Below are positions 6,220 through 13,450 of a DNA stretch of 37,632 bases, one piece after another. Where the stretch lies: positions 1-37,632 of the forward strand of contig CANMVX010000036.1 in NCBI GenBank assembly GCA_947501115.1. The letters run 5' to 3'. The DNA is from Haliscomenobacteraceae bacterium (GTDB lineage Bacteria; Bacteroidota; Bacteroidia; Chitinophagales; Saprospiraceae). Position 1 is the stretch's first letter. Each line of letters begins with the position of its first letter. The notes under the pieces are model-generated. The model made no database searches. It was not told the origin of the DNA and saw only the letters and a program-made list of their open reading frames with translations. The translations under genes were made by a program, and so were the position numbers.

Positions 6220-7659
6220 ATGCAATTAGACGACAATATATTAAATCAATTTATTAGCCCTAACGGTTCAAACAGACAGTTGGTAGAACAGACAATTCAA
6301 AAAGTTACAACTCAGCTTTTGGACTTCTTAACCAATGCAAGCAATAAACCTACAAATCCAAGTTTCCAAAATTTTGACACAAAACACTTTCAAATTCCTG
6401 ATATATCACAGACTGAAACTGAAATAAAAGAAAGTTTACAAGAGTTTTACGATTTGAGTATGAACCCTGCAAATCCCAAATATATTGGACATATGGATAG
6501 TATGCCGACACTTTGGGCAATTATTGGCGATTATGTTGCTTCAGCTTTAAATAACAATTTGTTGAGTTTAGAAATGTCGCCAGTGATTACACAATTGGAG
6601 TATTCAATGACAAAACAATTTACCACACTTTTCGGATTGCCAAATTCGGCAGGTGGTGTGATGTTGAGTGGTGGAACACTTTCAAATTTACAAGCCTTAC
6701 TTGTGGCAAGAAATACCAAATTGAATATCAAAAATGGCAATATTTTTTCAATTAAAAAAGAGCCAGTTATTTTCACCTCCGAACATTCACACGCTTCAAT
6801 TCAAAAAATTGGAATGATGATAGGCATTGGAACAGAAAACGTTTTAAAAGTAAAAACTGATGAAAATTCAAAAATAGATATTTCCGATTTAGAATCTCAA
6901 ATAAAAGAGCAAATAAAGTTAGGTAAACAACCTTTTGCTATTGTAGCAACAGCAGGTACAACAGTATCAGGAAATATTGACCCATTGAATGAAATTTCAG
7001 TGATTGCAAAAAAACACGATTTGTGGCTACACATTGATGCAATTTATGGAGGAGCAGTCATCTTTTCAGAAACTTATAAGCATTTAATAAACGGAATAGA
7101 AAAAGCAAATTCTATTTCATACAATCCTCAAAAGTGGATGTACGTTGCTAAAACTTGCTCTATGGTTTTATTTAGAGATTTTGACAAAATGGTTGAAAAT
7201 TTTAGAATTCCAGCCCCATATATGAAAGACCAGAATTCTTACATCAATTTAGGAGAAATAAGTGTTCAAGGGACAAAGTATGCAGAAGTTGTTAAACTCT
7301 GGCTTTCGTTACTGAGTTTAGGAAAAAATGGATATGAGCAATTAATAGATTATAGTTTTGACCTTACAAAAAAATTTATTGAAGAAGTTTCAAAAAGGAA
7401 CTATTTAAAATTGGTCAGCAGTCCTGAAATGAATTTAATTTGTTTTCGTGGCGAACCGACAAATTTAAATGCAAGCGAATTAGATAGTTGGAATGAAAAA
7501 CTACAAAGCTATTTAGTGAAAGAAACCGACTTCTTTCTCTCTTTGCCAAAATATAAAAATAGTCTATGGTTGCGGACAGTTTTGCTAAATCCATTTTTAA
7601 CACACAAACACATTGAAAATCTATTTGAACACATTGATAAATTTAAAAAAAACAACTGA
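6220..7659 (+). CDS. PLP-dependent group II decarboxylase
   Basis: A 479-aa fold-type I PLP enzyme of the group II decarboxylase family (aromatic amino acid, histidine or glutamate decarboxylases). The N-terminal part has NPKYIGHMDSMPT, then GGVMLSGGTLSN, SEHSHASIQKIG for PLP stacking, IVATAGTTVSGNIDP, and HIDAIYGGA, where the Asp contacts the PLP ring nitrogen. The Schiff-base lysine is in SYNPQKWMYV. Length fits. ATG at 6220 is preferred over the in-frame TTG at 6193, which lies in the attI-like junction. It is the only gene of its cassette, closed by the attC-like site at 7672-7730. Substrate is not determined. Confidence 0.87.
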   Translation: MQLDDNILNQFISPNGSNRQLVEQTIQKVTTQLLDFLTNASNKPTNPSFQNFDTKHFQIPDISQTETEIKESLQEFYDLSMNPANPKYIGHMDSMPTLWAIIGDYVASALNNNLLSLEMSPVITQLEYSMTKQFTTLFGLPNSAGGVMLSGGTLSNLQALLVARNTKLNIKNGNIFSIKKEPVIFTSEHSHASIQKIGMMIGIGTENVLKVKTDENSKIDISDLESQIKEQIKLGKQPFAIVATAGTTVSGNIDPLNEISVIAKKHDLWLHIDAIYGGAVIFSETYKHLINGIEKANSISYNPQKWMYVAKTCSMVLFRDFDKMVENFRIPAPYMKDQNSYINLGEISVQGTKYAEVVKLWLSLLSLGKNGYEQLIDYSFDLTKKFIEEVSKRNYLKLVSSPEMNLICFRGEPTNLNASELDSWNEKLQSYLVKETDFFLSLPKYKNSLWLRTVLLNPFLTHKHIENLFEHIDKFKKNN

Positions 7660-7664
7660 TAATA

Positions 7665-7886
7665 AAAACTGCCACCAACGGCTAGAGTTTCGTGGCGCAC
7701 GGCAGGCATGCCATGAAACTCCCGTTGAACATGACCGGTTTTTATGGCGTTTTCGCTAATTGATTTTAAATTTTTGTCGACGACTCTTTAGGGTCCTCTT
7801 TTTTTGTTACCATAACGATTAAATTTTTAGTTTTGGTAACGTAACTGTTTTTTAGATAGGTAGCTACCGGAGGTTTCGTTCAACAG
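7665..7886 (+). repeat. 222-bp repeat R1, copy 2
   Basis: Duplicate of 802-1023, beginning with the attC-like site of the decarboxylase cassette (7672-7730). The part after the core, from TTGAACATGACC (7725) to GTTCAAC (7878-7884), has no ORF. It contains perfect 7-bp arms GTTACCA (7806-7812) and TGGTAAC (7834-7840). Together with 7878-8000 it looks like a cassette of about 276 bp without a gene. Confidence 0.8.
7672..7730 (+). other. attC-like site closing the decarboxylase cassette
   Basis: CCACCAAC (7672-7679) is the 1L box, complementary to GTTAGCGG at the cassette start (6181). Inner arms AGAGTTTC (7683-7691 region) and GAAACTC (7715-7721) pair, with extra bases on one side. The core GTTGAAC (7724-7730) begins the next, ORF-less segment. 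59 nt, a short attC. Confidence 0.58.
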
Positions 7887-8006
7887 GTAGCAAGCGCAAT
7901 TTGGGCGTTTCGGTAGTTTGAAAAATTTGGTACTTTGGTACATTCGTGTAGGCTGATAGTTTGATCGAACCAATTCCAAACTGCGCCTGCTCGCAAACCC
8001 TTAGGC
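7878..8006 (+). other. attC-like site, long-stem type (copy 2)
   Basis: GTTCAAC (7878-7884) fits the 1L consensus RYYYAAC and is the exact complement of GTTGAAC at 7724-7730. GCAAGCGCAATTTGGG pairs with CCAAACTGCGCCTGC, leaving a loop of about 70 nt. The closing core reads CTTAGGC (8000-8006); the first G is lost, which should impair recombination at this end. In copy 1 the core is intact (GTTAGGC at 1907). Confidence 0.58.
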
Positions 8007-8082
8007 TATTTCGACATTACTAAATCTAAACATCTGTATTTTTATTCATCTGTTTTTGATAATCATTTCATATCTTTATCAA

Positions 8083-8607
8083 GTGAAAAAAGAGAAAATA
8101 ATATTATTGGAAATTGAGATTGACAAATTGACGAACTCAATAGAAAATATAGTTTCGGGCGATATCTTTGATACTGAATTTATTCAACTTTTTAGCAAAG
8201 ACACAAGACAAATCAATAAAGCCGATTGGCAGTTTAATTGGCAAGGACAATTAAAACTGGCTGAAAGAGAAGTTTACAAGCTTGTTATTAAAGACAATAT
8301 AAAAATCATTCAAGGTCTTATAAGTTTGACTGACAAAGGAGACCACATTTACATGAATCTTATTGAAAGTGTAAAGTTCAATAAGGGTAAGACAAAAATT
8401 TATGCAGGAGTTCCAGGTAACTTAGTTGCGTTTGCTTGTAAAATTGCTTTTTCCAAAGGTTATGAAGGTTATCTTGCATTCGACGCTAAAACCGTTTTAG
8501 TAAAACACTATCAGGAGACATTATATGCAACTCATTTTCGTGGGACAAAAATGATGATTGAAACTCCAGCTGCTAGCAGATTAATTAAACAATATTTTAA
8601 ATCATAA
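8083..8607 (+). CDS. GNAT-like protein of a recurrent two-gene module (copy 1, intact)
   Basis: A 174-aa protein, the same length as its paralogue at 19704 when the shared GTG start is used (MKKEK and MKKRK). The first 100 residues include EIDKLTNSIENI and DWQFNW, then YKLVIKDNIKIIQGLISL. The second half looks like a GNAT acyltransferase core: HIYMNLIESVKFN as a central strand, GVPGNLVAFACKIAF as a degenerate acyl-CoA loop and helix, and a terminal VLVKHYQETLYATHF with the usual tyrosine region. A 55-aa partner starts 4 bp after the stop. Function unknown; a toxin or modification enzyme is inference. Degenerate copies lie at 1990 and 8936. Confidence 0.75.
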   Translation: MKKEKIILLEIEIDKLTNSIENIVSGDIFDTEFIQLFSKDTRQINKADWQFNWQGQLKLAEREVYKLVIKDNIKIIQGLISLTDKGDHIYMNLIESVKFNKGKTKIYAGVPGNLVAFACKIAFSKGYEGYLAFDAKTVLVKHYQETLYATHFRGTKMMIETPAASRLIKQYFKS

Positions 8608-8611
8608 AAAA

Positions 8612-8779
8612 ATGGGACTAATCAGAGAGCCGAAAAATATTGATTTCACTGTTCTTGACAAACCATGGACAGATGAGGAACTAAAAGAATTTAGTGCATT
8701 TATCAAGTTGCGTAAAGAACAACAAAATAAAATACTTACTCGGACGACGACATCAACTCGTAAGAAAGTTGTTTCCTAA
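8612..8779 (+). CDS. Small MGLIREP-type partner protein (55 aa)
   Basis: A short ORF starting MGLIREPKNIDFTVLDKPWT, with a helix DEELKEFSAFIKLRKEQQ and a basic Thr/Arg/Lys tail. Its paralogue at 20235 shares MGLIREP, DF-V, the P(W/L)T motif and a basic C-terminus, although the DNA differs widely. This argues for selection on the protein. It follows the GNAT-like gene by 4 bp in the same order as the second copy. Size and charge would suit an antitoxin or a partner, but no known family is recognised. Confidence 0.75.
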   Translation: MGLIREPKNIDFTVLDKPWTDEELKEFSAFIKLRKEQQNKILTRTTTSTRKKVVS

Positions 8780-8818
8780 AAGTAACAATAGGCCTTAAAT
8801 TTACGGAGAAGCACGACT

Positions 8819-8848
8819 GCATAACAGCGAAAAGGCTTTGGCTACATA
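8819..8848 (+). other. Possible attC half-site after the GNAT-like module
   Basis: GCATAACAGCGAAAAGGCTTTGGC (8819-8842 region) has the look of a 1L box plus stem arm. GCATAAC differs by one base from the complement of the GTTAGGC core that starts this module in copy 1 (1907). No matching right arm or core follows before the next degenerate gene, so the site would be truncated. The rest of 8780-8935 shows nothing recognisable. Confidence 0.3.
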
Positions 8849-8935
8849 GAAAAAATTGAACATTTTTCATTTAATGAAATGAATTTTGAAAATGACAAAA
8901 GTAGAAACTGACAATTTTTTCCTTAACTTTAATTA

Positions 8936-9305
8936 ATGAAAAAATCTAGCAATAAGCCTCTTAACATTGTGATTGACAAACTCTGTTGAAAACACATAAA
9001 CTGGAGAAGTATTTAATACAGAAATTGTTCGACTTACTTAAAAAGATTTGAAATAAATTCATATAATTGAAAGGCAATTTGACTGGACAAAAAAGATAAA
9101 GAACAAGACTAAAGAAGTTTATAAACTCACAACAGCTAACAATTCAAAAATCATTCAAGGTCTTATCAGTATTAAGGACAAGCAAGATCATATTTTATGC
9201 ACCTCATTGAGAGCTCAAAATTCAATAAGAATAAAAATAAAGTTTATTTAGGTGTTCCTGGAAATCTTGTTGATTATGCTAGTAAAGTTTCTTTTGATTA
9301 CATTA
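8936..9305 (+). pseudogene. Degenerate second copy of the GNAT-like gene
   Basis: Starting at ATG 8936, broken frames give IDKL, then VFNTEIV, QFDWTKK and EVYKLTTANNSKIIQGLIS, and later NKVYLGVPGN-like DNA, all matching the GNAT-like family. Multiple stops (e.g. TGA near 8983) and frameshifts rule out function. It lacks the last third of the gene and runs into the hairpin and integrase remnant. It lies directly behind the intact copy at 8083, as a tandem pair. Confidence 0.78.
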
Positions 9306-9307
9306 CT

Positions 9308-9341
9308 GGATAATCCGGTCACCTATATCACCGGATTATCC
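9308..9341 (+). repeat. Strong hairpin at the integrase-remnant boundary
   Basis: GGATAATCCGGT (9308-9319) and ACCGGATTATCC (9330-9341) form a perfect 12-bp stem with a 10-nt loop. The copy at 2704-2737 has one changed base. There is no T-run after it, so a terminator is doubtful; it lies exactly where the integrase-derived sequence starts (CACAG) and could be an old recombination end. Confidence 0.6.
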
Positions 9342-9420
9342 ACAGTTATCTCTCTTATTAGAAAGTGGAACTGATTTGACATACATACAGCAGATTATAA
9401 GTCCATTTGATGGTTTATAG
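9341..9420 (+). pseudogene. Tyrosine recombinase 3' end, remnant copy 3
   Basis: It keeps LLESGTDLTYIQ, then a deletion joins directly to QQIISPFDGL and a TAG at 9418, removing the catalytic tyrosine box. The 5' boundary at CACAG and the collapsed HSxATH box are the same as in copies 1 and 2. Confidence 0.75.
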
Positions 9421-9528
9421 ATTAAATAGTTTACCTTGAGTTAGAAATGAAACGAAACAATCTTTCGCTAATACATCCCAATTTGGGTATAAAGGCAAAA
9501 GTTTATTTCGCCTATATGGCAGTTGTGC
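9421..9528 (+). other. attI-like non-coding unit and cassette junction, copy 3
   Basis: Shares the 105-bp conserved unit, somewhat more diverged (AAAGGCAAAA, loop, TTTCGCCTATATGG). It ends at GTTGTGC (9522-9528), after which the propeller lipoprotein segment begins. No complementary box (GCACAAC-like) was found in 12111-12298, so the far end of this cassette is not identified. Confidence 0.5.
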
Positions 9529-9549
9529 ATCATATTCCAACAGAAAAAA

Positions 9550-10599
9550 ATGAAACTGATTATACTAATAATTTTATCGATTTTATCAACTTCTTGTAAC
9601 TCACAAGAAAAGAAAGTGAACCTTAATAAAAAAAGTGATTCCGATAAAGTAGAAATTGAAGCTCAAATTGGAGAATACGTTACCAGCATATTCGAAGATT
9701 CCAAAGGAAATTTATGGTTTGGAACAAATGGAAATGGAATAGCAAGATATGATGGTGAAAAATTAAAATATTTTACAACAAAAGATGGGTTACCTTCTGA
9801 TAGAGTAACTGCCATAAAAGAGGATTCAACCGGTATCTTTTGGTTAAATACAGGGGAGGGGTTAACCAAATATGATGGTAAGAATTTCACGAATTTTTTA
9901 GTAGGAGACGACTTTAGTAGCAATATGATTGCAAATTTACTTATTGATAGTAAGAACGTTTTTTGGGTTGGTACTTGGAATGGTGTCTATAAATTTGATG
10001 GGAAATCGTTTCATCATTTTTCAGTTCCTTACCCAAAAGTAGATACAAAAATAAATGAAGATACCAAGTATTGGATAATGGGTATAAGTGAAGATGCCTT
10101 GGGTAATATCTGGTTTCTCAGAGACGGTTATGGCGTTTGTAAATATGATGGAAATTCGTTTACTCATTTTCTGAAAAAAGATGGACTGCACTCCAATAAT
10201 GTTACCCAAATTGAATTTGACAACGATGGTGATGTTTGGATTGGAACGAGGGTTGCTGAACGAGATGATCCTGACCCCAAAAAGCGATTTGGAAAGGGTG
10301 GAATCAATAAAATAATAGGGAATGAGATTGTTTCATTTCCAGAAATAAAAGGATTTAACGATGGTGATGTGTACCAAATCTATAGAGACAAATCTGATAA
10401 TATATGGATAGGTACCGTAAAAAATGGAGTATATAAATACGATGGAGTAGCCTTTAAGCACTATGATGTTCCAATTTCAATCATGGGAATACTGGAAGAT
10501 AGAAATGGAAATTTTTGGTTAGGTGGAGCCGGTGGATTATATAGAATTAATCAGAGGGACGAAATTATGAACGTAACGACAAAAGGACCTTGGAAATAA
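9550..10599 (+). CDS. Reg_prop beta-propeller lipoprotein
   Basis: A 349-aa predicted lipoprotein: hydrophobic MKLIILIILSILSTSC with the lipobox Cys at residue 16, then a polar linker. The body is a series of about seven Reg_prop/two-component propeller blades. Typical repeats are DSKGNLWFGTNGNGIARYDG, ITEDxxGxxW and KYDGxxFxHF. The family supplies periplasmic sensor propellers in hybrid two-component systems, but here no kinase domain follows, so ligand and role are unknown. ATG at 9550 gives a proper signal peptide; the in-frame TTG at 9523 lies in the recombination core. The serine hydrolase gene follows 23 bp later. Two relatives lie at 21682 and 22734. Confidence 0.82.
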   Translation: MKLIILIILSILSTSCNSQEKKVNLNKKSDSDKVEIEAQIGEYVTSIFEDSKGNLWFGTNGNGIARYDGEKLKYFTTKDGLPSDRVTAIKEDSTGIFWLNTGEGLTKYDGKNFTNFLVGDDFSSNMIANLLIDSKNVFWVGTWNGVYKFDGKSFHHFSVPYPKVDTKINEDTKYWIMGISEDALGNIWFLRDGYGVCKYDGNSFTHFLKKDGLHSNNVTQIEFDNDGDVWIGTRVAERDDPDPKKRFGKGGINKIIGNEIVSFPEIKGFNDGDVYQIYRDKSDNIWIGTVKNGVYKYDGVAFKHYDVPISIMGILEDRNGNFWLGGAGGLYRINQRDEIMNVTTKGPWK

Positions 10600-10622
10600 T
10601 ACATATCTGGCAATAAACAATA

Positions 10623-12110
10623 ATGAAAAAACAAATATTTCTCTTCTTTCTGGTAATACCAAGTTTAACAACATTTGGACAAGTTGAGAAGATGACTGAA
10701 CTATACAAATTAATTAAAGAAAAGGATAGCCTTCTTTTTAATATTGGTTTCAACACTTGCGACATCAAACAATTTGAAAATCTTGTAAGTGAATCCTTTG
10801 AATTTTATCACGACCAAGAGGGAATTACAAATTCAAAAGCCCAATTTATTTCAGGAATTCAAAACGGACTTTGTAAATTGCTATATAAACCAAAAAGGGT
10901 GGTATTGGAAAATACAATGGAAGTATTTCCATTAGAAAAAAATGGTGTCATGTACGGTGCTATTCAAACAGGTATTCATAATTTTTATGCCGTTGAAGAT
11001 AATAAATCCGAATATCTCACCAGCATTGCTAAATTTACCCATGTTTGGATGTTAGAAAATGGGGATTTTAAATTAACAAGAGTACTAAGCTACGACCATA
11101 AAGATTTTGAAAAACCTTTTGATACAAACCTTTTATTTATTGATAAATCTGAAACAGAAAGATGGCTAAAACAAAAACATATTCCAGCATTAGGTATTGG
11201 TTTTATTACAGACGGCAAAATTGAACAGATAAGTGTGTTTGGAGAATTACAGACAAACGAACCTGCACCAATAAATACAATATGGAATGTTGCATCAATG
11301 ACAAAGCCAATTACAGCCATTATTGCTTTAAAATTAATAGATGCAGGGAAATGGGATTTAGACGAACCTATTTATAAATATTATACCGACCCAGATGTTG
11401 CTAACGACCCACGAGCTAAATTATTAACTACAAGAATTATTTTAAGCCATCAAACTGGTTTTCCAAATTGGCGTGGTAACAATGCAGACGAAAAGTTATC
11501 TTTTGAATTTAAGCCTGGAACAAAGTACCAATATTCTGGTGAAGGATATGAATACTTGCGAAAAGCCTTAGAAAAAAAGTTTAAGAAGTCATTAGAACAG
11601 TTGGCGAGTGAATTAATTTTTAATCCTCTAAAAATGAAGGACACCAGATTTATCTGGGATGATAAAATGGATTCAACCAGGTTTGCGAAGTGGCATAATG
11701 AAAAAGGTGAAGTTTATGTAACTCAGAAAAATACAACGGCCAATGCAGCAGACAATTTACTTACAACAGTTGAAGATTATTCTAAGTTTTTGGTTCATAT
11801 ATTGAATGGTGCCGGTTTATCTGACAAATTATATAAAGAGATGATAGCTGACCAGGTTAGGATTAATGATTTCAAACATTTTGGCTTAGGGTGGTGGGTA
11901 GATGAAAGCATAAACAAAAATAAAGACTTTGCTCTTGTTCACGGAGGTGACGATATCGGTGTTCATACAATATCCTTTATTATTCCAAACACAAAACAAG
12001 CCCTTTTAATTTTTACAAATTGTGATAACGGAACAGATGCCTTTGCAGAAATACTAGTGAAAATTTTAGGAAAAGACGGAGAGGGAATATTAAATATTGA
12101 AATGAAATAA
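10623..12110 (+). CDS. Secreted serine hydrolase, class C beta-lactamase fold, with N-terminal NTF2-like domain
   Basis: A 495-aa protein with a signal peptide (MKKQIFLFFLVIPSLTTFG, cleavage near residue 19). Residues about 25-150 are a DUF4440/SnoaL-like domain (LVSESFEFYHDQEGI and FTHVWMLENGDFKLTRVLSYDH). The rest is a Beta-lactamase (PF00144) domain with SMTKP as the SxxK active site, YQYSGEGYEYL as the Tyr motif and VHGGDDIGVH as the third box. Such proteins are esterases or peptidases more often than true beta-lactamases; the fused NTF2-like domain supports a non-antibiotic role. It shares a 23-bp gap and probably an operon with the propeller lipoprotein. Confidence 0.85.
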   Translation: MKKQIFLFFLVIPSLTTFGQVEKMTELYKLIKEKDSLLFNIGFNTCDIKQFENLVSESFEFYHDQEGITNSKAQFISGIQNGLCKLLYKPKRVVLENTMEVFPLEKNGVMYGAIQTGIHNFYAVEDNKSEYLTSIAKFTHVWMLENGDFKLTRVLSYDHKDFEKPFDTNLLFIDKSETERWLKQKHIPALGIGFITDGKIEQISVFGELQTNEPAPINTIWNVASMTKPITAIIALKLIDAGKWDLDEPIYKYYTDPDVANDPRAKLLTTRIILSHQTGFPNWRGNNADEKLSFEFKPGTKYQYSGEGYEYLRKALEKKFKKSLEQLASELIFNPLKMKDTRFIWDDKMDSTRFAKWHNEKGEVYVTQKNTTANAADNLLTTVEDYSKFLVHILNGAGLSDKLYKEMIADQVRINDFKHFGLGWWVDESINKNKDFALVHGGDDIGVHTISFIIPNTKQALLIFTNCDNGTDAFAEILVKILGKDGEGILNIEMK

Positions 12111-12256
12111 TATCTAACGCTAAAAGAGGTTTCTATCTCTAACGTCTTGAAAAATGAGGGTGAAAAATGACCGAAACGAGATAAAAATCAAAAAGTATAA
12201 ATAATTAACAATGAGTAAAATAAATTGACATAAGTAGTAGATTAAAAAAAATTATT

Positions 12257-12277
12257 TGTACGGTTATTTACCGTACA
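12257..12277 (+). promoter_or_regulatory. Probable operator of the DUF1778-GNAT toxin-antitoxin operon
   Basis: A perfect inverted repeat, TGTACGGT (12257-12264) and ACCGTACA (12270-12277) with a 5-bp spacer, lies 21 bp upstream of the antitoxin ATG. DUF1778 antitoxins are ribbon-helix-helix repressors of their own operon, and a palindrome at this place is the expected site. Symmetry is seen; binding is inferred. Confidence 0.65.
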
Positions 12278-12298
12278 TTAGTCAATAACAATTATATC

Positions 12299-12580
12299 AT
12301 GGAAGAACAGGTAAGTAAAGACGAACGTATCGAGTTGAGAGTGACCTCTACTGACAAAAGAATTTTCAGAAGAGCACAAAAACTAAGCGGAGATAAATCA
12401 TTAAGCAGCTTTATTGTTAGAGTGGTTAAACAACAAGCTGAAGAAATCGTAGCAAAAAATGACAGAATTATTGCTACTGAGAAAGATCGTAAAGTTTTCT
12501 TTAATGCTATTTTCGGTAATTCAACAACTAATCAAAACTTGGTTGAAGCAGCTAAAAGATACAAATCGAAAAAAGCCTGA
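12299..12580 (+). CDS. DUF1778 (TacA-like) antitoxin
   Basis: A 93-aa DUF1778 protein. Its ribbon-helix-helix N-terminus includes ERIELRVTSTDKRIFRRAQK, LSGDKSLSSFIVRVV, and its tail (DRKVFFNAIFGNST) is the usual toxin-blocking segment that covers the GNAT active site. The toxin follows with 2 bp between stop and start. This pairing is the TacAT/AtaRT class of type II systems. The palindrome at 12257-12277 is the likely autoregulatory operator. Confidence 0.88.
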   Translation: MEEQVSKDERIELRVTSTDKRIFRRAQKLSGDKSLSSFIVRVVKQQAEEIVAKNDRIIATEKDRKVFFNAIFGNSTTNQNLVEAAKRYKSKKA

Positions 12581-12582
12581 AG

Positions 12583-13074
12583 TTGGATATATCTATATTA
12601 GACAAAACTCATAACCGAAAGGCATTTGAATGTGAAGAGCCCCAGCTAAACCATTACATACAGAGAAAAGTTAGTCAAGATGTTATAAAAAAGCTTGCCA
12701 TTTGTTTTGTTGCAACCGACAATGACAATAATGTAATTGGGTATTATACCTTATCAAGCGAAAGTCTTGGGAGAGAGCAGATTCCGGATAAGTATATCAA
12801 AAAAGTCCCTCAAAATTACAATGCTCCTGTCATTTTACTCGGTCTTTTAGCGAGAGACATAACTGCAAATGGAACTGGATTAGGAGAGTATTTACTTTTA
12901 GACGCCCTATTTAGAGCATTTACATTATCTGAAGAAAGCATCGGTGCTATGGCTGTTGTTGTAGATCCAATGAATGAATTTGCAGTGAAGTTTTACAAAA
13001 AATATGGTTTTGAACAACTTCCAGATAGTGAAAAAATGTTCATTCCAATGAATACCATAAGACAAATAATTTAA
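12583..13074 (+). CDS. GNAT-family toxin (TacT/AtaT-like acetyltransferase)
   Basis: A 163-aa GNAT protein paired with a DUF1778 antitoxin. It opens with LDKTHNRKAFECEEPQLNHYI, where the F-C/E-E pattern is typical of tRNA-acetylating toxins. It then has NVIGYYTLSSESL, VILLGLLARDITANGTGLGEYLL (motif A, acetyl-CoA loop) and FYKKYGFEQLPDSEKMFIPM, with the catalytic Tyr region. The family acetylates charged aminoacyl-tRNA and blocks translation. The start is TTG at 12583, 2 bp after the antitoxin stop; no better start exists. A small terminator hairpin follows at 13106. Confidence 0.88.
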   Translation: MDISILDKTHNRKAFECEEPQLNHYIQRKVSQDVIKKLAICFVATDNDNNVIGYYTLSSESLGREQIPDKYIKKVPQNYNAPVILLGLLARDITANGTGLGEYLLLDALFRAFTLSEESIGAMAVVVDPMNEFAVKFYKKYGFEQLPDSEKMFIPMNTIRQII

Positions 13075-13105
13075 AAAACACTCCACAACAAGTTATAAAC
13101 AAAAG

Positions 13106-13130
13106 GCGGAAAGTGGTTTCCGCATGTTTT
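13106..13130 (+). terminator. Possible terminator after the GNAT toxin
   Basis: Perfect 7-bp arms GCGGAAA and TTTCCGC with a GTGG loop, followed by ATGTTTT, lie 31 bp after the toxin stop. The T tail is short, so termination strength is uncertain. Confidence 0.45.
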
Positions 13131-13250
13131 GGGTACTTAGCAAAATTTGTCTCAGTGGACAAATGAGAGACATGCTACGGCTTAGAATTACGATATTGCC
13201 TTCGATTTATACTGTAAGATAGACTTGGCCGTTGGAGTTGACTGTATCCT

Positions 13251-13288
13251 GCATACAACAGATTAAAAGTCCATTTGAAGGTTTATAG
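13251..13288 (+). pseudogene. Tyrosine recombinase 3' end, shortest remnant (copy 4)
   Basis: Only the last dozen codons remain (QQIKSPFEGL, then TAG at 13286). It is joined to unrelated DNA upstream: 13131-13250 shows nothing recognisable. It marks the fourth occurrence of the integrase-end plus attI-like unit. Confidence 0.7.
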
Positions 13289-13393
13289 AAAAATAGTATT
13301 TATATTTAGATAAAAAACAAAATAAACCTTCGCTAATACAACCAAAACCAGGGGTATAGGCGAAAGTTTGTTTCGCCTATATGGTAGTTATAC
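13289..13393 (+). other. attI-like non-coding unit and cassette junction, copy 4
   Basis: The best-preserved hairpin of the four copies: TATAGGCGAAA (13355-13365) and TTTCGCCTATA (13371-13381) around a GTTTG loop, followed by TGGTA and the core GTTATAC (13387-13393). GTTATACGTT complements AACGCACAAC at 14043-14052 at 8 of 10 positions. From TT onward the DNA is private to the isochorismatase cassette. Confidence 0.58.
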
Positions 13394-13450
13394 GTTGCTT
13401 TAGACAGCCACCATATCGACAATATCATTGGACAAAAAATATAAGTATAA

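Noticed and set aside
10623-12110. Antibiotic-resistance beta-lactamase
   Set aside because: The fold is that of class C beta-lactamases, but the NTF2-like fusion and the Tyr box (YSGEGY instead of YxN) fit the general serine-hydrolase family better.
2737-13393. CRISPR array or tandem satellite formed by the repeated units
   Set aside because: The units are over 100 bp, kilobases apart, and contain an integrase gene end; there are no short regular repeats or spacers.
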